Part shown: positions 1-5,495 of the stretch, in pieces
Numbering within the stretch: the stretch's first letter is position 1
Layout: each line of letters starts with the position of its first letter
DNA from: Rhodobacterales bacterium
GTDB taxonomy: Bacteria > Pseudomonadota > Alphaproteobacteria > Rhodobacterales > Rhodobacteraceae
NCBI GenBank assembly: GCA_025357355.1
Contig: JANXPK010000568.1
Coordinates: 1-5,495 of the forward strand
DNA: 5,495 bases
Direction: 5' to 3'
The notes under the pieces: generated by a model
What the model was told of the DNA's origin: nothing
The model's input: only the letters and a program-made list of their open reading frames with translations
Databases searched by the model: none
Program-made: the position numbers and the translations under genes

Positions 1-978
1 GAACACCCAGGTCAAGGGATCGTCGACCCAGGCAGAGGTCACATAGTTGACGTGGTCCACCCCGGGCGTTGGTAGAAACGTCACCTCGCCAGGCAGCAGC
101 ACCTGCGGCACCCCGGTTGAAAATGCAATCCGGCTGGCTTTCAGTTTGCGCTGCAGCTCCAGGTTTTCATCTTCCGCCACCTCGGAATAGGCCGAAAGAA
201 AGAACGCGCTGCGCCGACTTTCGCCGATCCAGTCCTTGAAACGGCTGGTTTCGGCGTAGATGGCATCCAAAAGCACCAGACCCATCACGCGCTTTTCGAC
301 CCCGCCAACCGTCACGACAAAGGCTGCCGGATTATAGCCGCCGCTGAAGGCCACCAGGATGATCGGCAGTCTGGCAAACCCGGTTCGCGTATCGGGCGCC
401 CCCAGCAAGCCCGCCAGGACCTTGGCCGCCTCTGACATGAACCGCGCAAAGCCGTTGGGCTGCCAAAAGTTGCCCGAACTGCTGTCCAGCGCGTCAAAGG
501 CAAACTGCGGCGCGATCAGGGCGGCGTTGAGGGTCGAGGCCTGCAACTGATCCAGCACCCGCTGGCGCCCGATGACATCGCGTTCCAGAGTGGCATTGTT
601 GCCGTGAAAGAACACCACGATGGCCGCCTTCTTGTGCGGATCAAAACCCGCGGGCAGCGCCACCAGCACACGGCTGTCCGAATAGGTCTGATCCTCGAAA
701 TAAACTCCACCGCGCAGCGAGGTATGTCCGCGCCGGCCTTCGGCAGATATATCAAGGAAAGCCGCTCCCGTATCGGGCCGGATGCCATGATACGGGAACG
801 GCGCCGAAGCAAACGGAACCAGTCGTGCGATCATTTGCGGCAGCGGCCCTTTCTTGACGACTTGTTCCGCCTGCGCCAACGAATAGGGGTCAAGCATCGA
901 CCCGCCAAGGATCGAACTGGCCACGAGGTTTGTGGTCAGCCGTCCCAGATCCCGGCGCGAAAGCTTCGGCTCAGTCAT
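1..978 (-). CDS. Exported alpha/beta-hydrolase-like protein, Tat-type leader (3' end cut by window edge)
   Basis: An uninterrupted minus-strand frame runs from ATG at 978-976 to the left edge, giving 326 residues with no stop codon yet. The start is fixed by an in-frame TGA upstream; a GGGGA stretch about 10 bases before the ATG may be the ribosome binding site. Residues 6-12 (LSRRDLGR) form a twin-arginine motif, followed by a fairly hydrophobic stretch and an AQA cleavage-like site at 35-37, so Tat export to the periplasm is likely. The hydrolase fold is supported by an oxyanion-type HGNN at 125-128, a nucleophile elbow AFSGG with Ser212, a candidate acid Asp238 in LVLLDAIY, and a candidate His309 in GVDHVNY near the end. 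The order and spacing of these residues fit a serine hydrolase of about 330-350 residues, so probably only a short C-terminal tail is missing. The substrate cannot be told. The gene is divergent from the oxidoreductase gene, so no shared function is implied. Confidence 0.85.
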   Translation of the reverse strand, partial: MTEPKLSRRDLGRLTTNLVASSILGGSMLDPYSLAQAEQVVKKGPLPQMIARLVPFASAPFPYHGIRPDTGAAFLDISAEGRRGHTSLRGGVYFEDQTYSDSRVLVALPAGFDPHKKAAIVVFFHGNNATLERDVIGRQRVLDQLQASTLNAALIAPQFAFDALDSSSGNFWQPNGFARFMSEAAKVLAGLLGAPDTRTGFARLPIILVAFSGGYNPAAFVVTVGGVEKRVMGLVLLDAIYAETSRFKDWIGESRRSAFFLSAYSEVAEDENLELQRKLKASRIAFSTGVPQVLLPGEVTFLPTPGVDHVNYVTSAWVDDPLTWVF

Positions 979-1048
979 GCCAATCGTTTCCCCAAAGTGG
1001 TGCGACCATCATGGCGGCAGAATCGGCAAACATCAGGACTTTCCTTTT

Positions 1049-1073
1049 GTTGACCAAAGCTTGGTTTATCAAC
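1049..1073. promoter_or_regulatory. Nested inverted repeat, candidate operator
   Basis: Two inverted repeats lie inside each other in the middle of the divergent intergenic region. The outer arms are GTTGA (1049-1053) and TCAAC (1069-1073); the inner arms are ACCAA (1053-1057) and TTGGT (1061-1065) around AGC. The two are not concentric, being offset by about two bases. The location between divergent genes and the local AT-richness suit a regulator binding site, and TTGACC at 1050-1055 could double as a -35 box, although no good -10 follows at the right distance. The regulator cannot be identified. Chance occurrence is possible. Confidence 0.3.
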
Positions 1074-1309
1074 GAACTTTACCCCCAGCACGTCAAGTCG
1101 CTCTGATAGGGCCGCAGCCGCGACCGCGCCAAATCATGCCTGTCGCAGGGAGGCACAGCCGAGGCTTACGACCCCCGCCGACGCCATGTGCTGATATTTC
1201 GCAGCAGACCGGATAAATTGCCGGCAGAATGGGCACAATGGCGCAAAACCCGCGTCAAAAGGGTCAAGAATAGCGACCTTGTTGTCCGCCAATGGCGCTA
1301 TCCTTGCAA

Positions 1310-1317
1310 GAAGGGAG
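1310..1317 (+). promoter_or_regulatory. Ribosome binding site of the oxidoreductase gene
   Basis: GAAGGGAG ends 8 bases before the ATG at 1326. It selects this ATG over the upstream in-frame ATG at 1188; the protein from 1326 begins MAISLDDKYLAETG, which matches how I recall members of this family starting. Confidence 0.7.
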
Positions 1318-1886
1318 TGCTCCACATGGCCATCAGCCTTGATGACAAGTATCTCGCCGAAACCGGCCCGGTCCATCTGACCGGAACCCAGGCGCTGGTG
1401 CGCCTGCCGATGACACAGATGCGGCGCGACCGGGCGCATGGCCTGAACACCGGCACTTTCATTTCGGGCTATCGCGGCTCGCCGCTCGGCGGGTTCGACC
1501 AGCAACTGGTCAAGGCGCGCAAGTTCCTCGACCGCCATGACATCGTCTTTCAACCCGGCCTGAATGAAGACCTCGCCGCCACCGCCGTCTGGGGCAGCCA
1601 GCAGTTGCATCTGTCGCCGGGCGCGCGCAAGGACGGCGTGCTGGGCCTGTGGTACGGCAAGGGGCCGGGTGTGGACCGGTCCGGCGATGTGTTCAAGCAC
1701 GCCAATGCGGCGGGTACCTCGGCCCATGGTGGCGTGCTGGCCATTGCGGGCGACGACCACACCTGCAAATCCTCGTCGATCCCGCATCAGTCCGACCATG
1801 CCTTCATCTCGGCGCTGATGCCGATGCTCTACCCCTCATCGGTGCATGAATTCCTTGAGCTTGGCCTTCTGGGCATCGCGATGACG

Positions 1887-1894
1887 CGCATTCG
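1887..1894 (+). other. Frameshift site 1 (one base missing)
   Basis: Frame 3 reads up to CGC (Arg188) at 1887-1889, and the family sequence resumes in frame 2 at TCG (1892). The family reads Arg-Tyr-Ser-Gly here, so the two bases AT at 1890-1891 are best explained as TAT (Tyr189) that lost its T. Frame 3 hits a stop at 1947-1949. There is no homopolymer and no slippery heptamer. Confidence 0.85.
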
Positions 1895-2701
1895 GGCTGC
1901 TGGGTCGGCTTCAAGGTCATCTCCGAAACGGTCGAGACGACAACGGTAGTCGATCTGGGGCAAGAGGCGCGGCCCTTCGTTCTGCCGCAGGATGTCGACA
2001 TGCCTCCCGGCAGGCTGAACCTGCGTTGGCCTGATTCACCCTTGGTGCAGGATGAACGGTTGCAGGAACACAAGGGCTACGCCGCCATCGCCTTTGCCCG
2101 TGCCAACCATATTGATCAAGTCACCATTGCCAACCAAAACGCCCGCTTTGGCATTGTCGCCTCTGGCAAGGCTTACGAGGATGTGCGGCAGGCCTTGGCC
2201 GAACTGAGCATCGGTCCCGCCGAACAGGCCGCCATCGGCCTGCGTCTTTACAAAGTGCGCATGCCCTGGCCGCTGGAACCAGAAGGCATCCGGCATTTTT
2301 CGCAAGGGCTGGAAGAGGTTCTGATTGTCGAGGAACGGCGCGAGATCATCGAAAACCAGATCAAGCAGCAGCTCTTCAACTGGCGCGCCGATGTCCGCCC
2401 GCGCATCGTTGGCAAATTTGATGAGGCCGACCACCCTTTCCTGCACCTGTCCGCCGCGTTGACCATCGGCAGCGTGGCTGAGGCGATTGCAGCGCGGGTC
2501 CTGCGCCTGCCCCTTCCCGATAGGCTCGCCGCCCAGATCGCGACCCGGGCCGAGGCGCTGCATGTGGCCGAGACGCGGATGGACGGCCACACGCCCCCTG
2601 TCATCCGCCTGCCCCACTTCTGCGCGGGCTGCCCGCACAACACCTCGACCCGTGTGCCTGCGGGGTCCAAGGCTATGGCGGGGATTGGCTGCCACTTCAT
2701 G

Positions 2702-2709
2702 GCACGTGG
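2702..2709 (+). other. Frameshift site 2 (one base missing)
   Basis: Frame 2 reads GIGCHFMA up to GCA (2702-2704), and frame 1 resumes with TGG ATG GAT CGC (WMDR) at 2707. CG at 2705-2706 is a codon lacking its first base. From memory the family has Ser or a similar small residue here, which would make it TCG, but the lost base is not determined. Frame 2 remains open only as nonsense to 2890. Confidence 0.85.
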
Positions 2710-4769
2710 ATGGATCGCAACACCGAAACCTTTACCCATATGGGGGCCGAAGGCGTGCCGTGGACCGCGATCAGCCGCTTCACGGACGAGGACCACCGCT
2801 TCGTCAACCTCGGCGACGGCACTTATTTTCACTCAGGCCATTTGGCCATCCGCCAGTCTGTCGCGGCAGGCGCAAATGTCACCTACATAATCCTGTACAA
2901 CGACGCCGTGGCGATGACCGGCAGCCAGCCGCACGACGGCGTGCTGACCCCGCAGCAGATCACCCAACAGATGTATCATGAAAGGGTGGCCCGCATTGTG
3001 CTGATGTCGGACCGGCCCGACATTTACCGGCCCACCGATCTCGCCCCCGGCACCCTTATCCGCCACCGCGACGAGATCGACGCGACAATGTGTGAACTTC
3101 GCGAGGTACCGGGCACCACCGTCATCGAGTTTGAACAGACCTGCGCCGCCGAAAAGCGCTGCCGCCGCAAGCGTGGCACACTCGACGATATCGACCTGCG
3201 GCTTCGGATCAATCCGGCGGTATGCGAGGGTCGCGGCGATTGCTCGGCGCAGTCCAACTGCATCGCGGTCGAGCCGGAAGAGACGACGATGGGCCGCAAG
3301 CGCCGGATCAATCAGTCGATGCGCAACAAGGATTACTCCTGCCTCATAGGCTTCTGCCCGTCTTTCGTGACCATACGCGGCGGCTCGCTGCGCAAGAGCA
3401 CGGGCCGCGGCGGGGCCGATGTCACCACCCTGCCCGAACCCGCCATTCCCGCCCTTGACCGAACCTGGAACCTGGTCGTCGCGGGTGTCGGCGGCTCCGG
3501 CGTTCTGACCATCGGTGCGCTTCTCAGCATGGCCGCGTATATCGAAGGCAAAACGCCCATGGTGTTGCACATGGCCGGGTTGGCCCAGAAGGGCGGTGCA
3601 GTTCTCAGCCATGTGCGGCTTTCCGACCCGAGCGATCCCCCGACCGCCCCACGCATCACCGCAGGCAGTGCGGACCTCCTTTTCGGCGCCGATGCCGTCG
3701 TTGCCGCCTCGAAAGACAGCATGACCCTGTGCGACGCCGGCCGCACCGACGCCGTCCTGAACACCGCCGTCACTCCGGTTTCCGACTTCATCCGCAACCG
3801 CGATTTCGACTTTCGTGCCACCGCAGTCGAACGCAGCATCACCGCCCAAGTCCGCAACGACGCCCATTTCCTCGACTTCTCTGCCCTGTCCGAAGCACTG
3901 CTGGGCGACGAGATCGGAGCCAATCTGATGATGCTGGGTTATGCTTGGCAACAGGGCCTGATTCCCCTGCAACGCGCCTCGATCCTTCAGGCAATCGAGC
4001 TCAACGCCATTTCGGTTAAGGCCAACACCGCCGCCTTCGACTGGAGTCGTAAACTCGCCGATGATCGTGCGCCGGTGCTGGCTCTGGCCCTGCCCGAAAA
4101 GCCCCGGACACCGGACGAATTGACCACCGAAGAGGTCATCGCCCACCGCAAGACTCATCTGACCGCCTACCAGAACGCTGACCTTGCCGACCGCTATGCC
4201 ACCCGCCTGACGCACCTTGCTGGCACCCTCGGCCCAACAGGCGCATCTCTGCTACGGCAGGCAGCGATCAGCTATGCCTGCGTCTTGGCCTACAAGGACG
4301 CATACGAGGTGGCGCGGCTCTATGTCGATCCGGCGTTCCGCACCACACTGACCCAGACCTTCGACGGCCCTATCCGCATCGCGCTCAACCTCGCCCTGCC
4401 ATTCCTGTCCGGCAAAACTTCAGACGGCCGCCCGAAGAAGCGCGAATTTGGACCCTGGATCCTGCCGGTGATGCGCCTTCTGACGAAACTGAAATTCCTG
4501 CGCGGCACATGGGCCGATCCCTTTGGCTACAGCCGCGATCGCAAGCTCGGACGCAGCCTGATTGACCTCTTCGAACAATACCTTGATCTTGTCGAACAGC
4601 ATTTCACACCCGATAAAGTGGCACCGCTGCACGAATTGCTGTCGCTCAGCTGGGACGTCCGCGGCTATGGTCCGGTCAAGGCTGCCGCTGGCGACCGAAT
4701 GCTAAAGCGCCGCGCCGAGATTCGGGCCGGGCTCGCCAACAGCGACCCGACCCGCGTCGCGGCTGAATG

Positions 4770-4775
4770 AGGAGG
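4770..4775 (+). promoter_or_regulatory. Shine-Dalgarno overlapping the upstream stop
   Basis: AGGAGG begins on the last base of the oxidoreductase TGA stop and lies 5 bases before the ATG at 4781. This arrangement suggests translational coupling and a shared transcript. Loss of reading frame upstream could therefore reduce translation of the dehydrogenase unless its own strong site suffices. Confidence 0.75.
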
Positions 4776-4780
4776 ATGCG

Positions 4781-5495
4781 ATGTTCAACGCCTCGATGCG
4801 GTTCGATATGGGGGACGAGGTCAACGCCCTGCGCGACATGGTCCACCGCTGGGCACAGGACCGGCTGAAACCTCAGGCCGCCGAGATCGACCGCCAGGAC
4901 CTGTTCCCCGCCGCCTTGTGGCCCGAAATGGGCGCCCTTGGCCTGCTGGGCATCACCGTGCCGGAAGAGTTTGGCGGCGCGAACCTAGGCTATCTGGCCC
5001 ATGTCGTCGCCGTGGAAGAGATTGCCCGCGCGTCTGCCTCGGTCTCGCTGTCCTATGGCGCCCATTCCAACCTTTGCGTCAACCAGATCGCCCTGAATGG
5101 CACACCTGTCCAAAAGGCCCAATATCTGCCCAAACTGGTGTCTGGCACCCATATCGGCGCTCTGGCGATGAGCGAGGTCGGTGCAGGTTCAGACGTCGTC
5201 GCGATGACATTGCGGGCCGAACGGCGGGGCGACCACTTTGTGCTGAACGGCACCAAATTCTGGATCACCAATGGCGCCGACGCCGACACACTGGTGGTCT
5301 ATGCCAAGACCGATCCGGCGCAAGGCTCCAAGGGCATCACCGCCTTTCTCATCGAAAAGACCATGCCGGGCTTCACCCAGTCTGCCCACTTCGACAAGCT
5401 TGGTATGCGCGGCTCCAACACCGCAGAGCTGATCTTTCACGATGTCGAGGTGCCCGCCGCCAATATCCTGGGGCAAGAGGGGCGCGGCGTGCGGG
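4781..5495 (+). CDS. ivd: Isovaleryl-CoA dehydrogenase (3' end cut by window edge)
   Basis: This FAD-dependent acyl-CoA dehydrogenase oxidises isovaleryl-CoA to 3-methylcrotonyl-CoA in leucine breakdown and passes electrons to electron-transfer flavoprotein. The open frame starts at ATG 4781, just after a strong AGGAGG, and gives 238 residues before the edge, of roughly 390 in the family. Visible features are the N-terminal helical domain with GLLGITVPEEFGG, the isovaleryl-type signature LSYGAHSNLCVNQI, the flavin-contact segment AMSEVGAGSDVV, the KFWITNG segment, VVYAKTDP, and DKLGMRGSNTAEL in the beta domain. The catalytic glutamate and the C-terminal helical domain lie beyond the window. 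The specific call rests mainly on the SYGAHSNLC and GMRGSNTAEL segments; another short branched-chain acyl-CoA dehydrogenase is the alternative. The frame is intact, unlike its upstream neighbour. Its liu-type partners (methylcrotonyl-CoA carboxylase and others) would be expected downstream but cannot be seen. Confidence 0.9.
   Translation, partial: MFNASMRFDMGDEVNALRDMVHRWAQDRLKPQAAEIDRQDLFPAALWPEMGALGLLGITVPEEFGGANLGYLAHVVAVEEIARASASVSLSYGAHSNLCVNQIALNGTPVQKAQYLPKLVSGTHIGALAMSEVGAGSDVVAMTLRAERRGDHFVLNGTKFWITNGADADTLVVYAKTDPAQGSKGITAFLIEKTMPGFTQSAHFDKLGMRGSNTAELIFHDVEVPAANILGQEGRGVR

Larger units (their letters stand above)
979..1325. other. Divergent intergenic region (347 bp)
   Basis: This stretch separates the minus-strand hydrolase gene from the plus-strand oxidoreductase gene and should carry promoters for both. 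Short open frames cross it, but none has a convincing start or a recognisable product. The frame of the oxidoreductase stays open upstream to 1188, yet the added residues look unlike the family. I found no convincing -35/-10 pair on either strand. Visible structure consists of the nested inverted repeat at 1049-1073, a short hairpin at 1137-1155 (TGCCT and AGGCA arms), and the palindrome CGCCA-A-TGGCG at 1287-1297, which lies just before the oxidoreductase ribosome binding site. Confidence 0.7.
1326..4770 (+). pseudogene. Fused indolepyruvate:ferredoxin oxidoreductase-type 2-oxoacid oxidoreductase, two frameshifts
   Basis: The family oxidatively decarboxylates 2-oxoacids (indolepyruvate and other aryl pyruvates in studied members) to acyl-CoA in the cytoplasm, using thiamine diphosphate and iron-sulfur clusters. 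The coding sequence runs in frame 3 (1326-1889), frame 2 (1892-2704) and frame 1 (2707-4770); adding one base at each junction gives 1148 residues, the usual length of the fused form. Domains in repaired numbering are: N-terminal pyrimidine-binding domain with GYRGSPLGG (49-56 region) and Glu81 in NEDLA; a middle domain; CxxC at 433-436 in CAGCPHNTS; the thiamine diphosphate motif GDG (497-499) with Asn-Asp at 526-527; a ferredoxin-like cysteine region (634-678); a gamma-subunit domain with GVGGSG (721-726) and GLAQKGGAVLSHVR (752-765); and a C-terminal helical domain typical of the fused proteins. Cluster positions 637 and 667 are Arg rather than Cys. Unrepaired, translation from 1326 stops after 207 residues. 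Either a young pseudogene or sequence error; family identity is secure. Confidence 0.9.

Noticed and set aside
604..1053. A 149-codon plus-strand open frame
   Set aside because: It is antisense to the hydrolase gene, whose minus-strand frame has a clear catalytic triad and leader; this one is Arg-rich with no family resemblance.
1137..1155. Short hairpin (TGCCT/AGGCA) as a terminator
   Set aside because: The stem is only five pairs with no U-run, and neither flanking gene ends here; both genes start away from this region.
1188..1325. An upstream start at 1188 adding 46 residues to the oxidoreductase
   Set aside because: The added residues are basic and unlike the family N-terminus, whereas the ATG at 1326 has a good ribosome binding site and a family-like beginning.
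1134..1799. A 221-codon minus-strand open frame covering the intergenic region and oxidoreductase start
   Set aside because: Most of it is antisense to the conserved N-terminal domain of the oxidoreductase; composition is shadow-like and there is no ribosome binding site or recognisable motif.
1887..2712. Programmed ribosomal frameshifting as the reason for the two frame changes
   Set aside because: Neither site has a slippery heptamer, and two separate events would be needed in a family normally encoded in one frame. Mutation or sequence error is simpler.
2833..4215. A 460-codon open frame on the minus strand
   Set aside because: It lies wholly antisense to the well-supported oxidoreductase domains, is low-complexity Gly/Ala/Val-rich, and resembles no known protein. 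Such frames are common opposite GC-rich genes.

Overview
The window looks like chromosomal DNA of an alphaproteobacterium, most plausibly of the Rhodobacterales. The basis is the high GC content with strong GC bias at third codon positions, and the resemblance of all three proteins to families common in that class. This placement is inference; no rRNA or marker gene is present.

Layout. Positions 1-978 hold a minus-strand gene that runs off the left edge. It encodes an exported alpha/beta-hydrolase-like protein with a Tat-type leader and a recognisable Ser/Asp/His triad. A 347-base divergent intergenic region follows (979-1325), containing a nested inverted repeat at 1049-1073. Positions 1326-4770 hold a plus-strand gene for a very large fused indolepyruvate:ferredoxin oxidoreductase-type 2-oxoacid oxidoreductase. 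Its stop codon overlaps the Shine-Dalgarno of an acyl-CoA dehydrogenase gene (4781 to the right edge) with clear isovaleryl-CoA dehydrogenase signatures.

The main point of interest is the state of the oxidoreductase gene. The family protein can be followed from end to end (1148 residues after repair), but only by moving from frame 3 to frame 2 near 1890 and from frame 2 to frame 1 near 2705. Each change is explained by one missing base. In addition, two positions that are, from memory of the family, conserved iron-sulfur cysteines are arginine here (CGC at 3232-3234 and 3322-3324). The gene is therefore either a young pseudogene or a damaged assembly. The two substitutions make pure sequencing error less comfortable as the whole explanation, though they do not exclude it.

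How the genes fit together. A 2-oxoacid:acceptor oxidoreductase turns a 2-oxoacid into an acyl-CoA. Isovaleryl-CoA dehydrogenase oxidises the acyl-CoA made from the leucine 2-oxoacid. The tight spacing suggests one transcription unit for amino-acid catabolism, and raises the possibility that the 'indolepyruvate' enzyme, when intact, serves branched-chain 2-oxoacids. I found no mobile element, CRISPR array, RNA gene or clearly new system.
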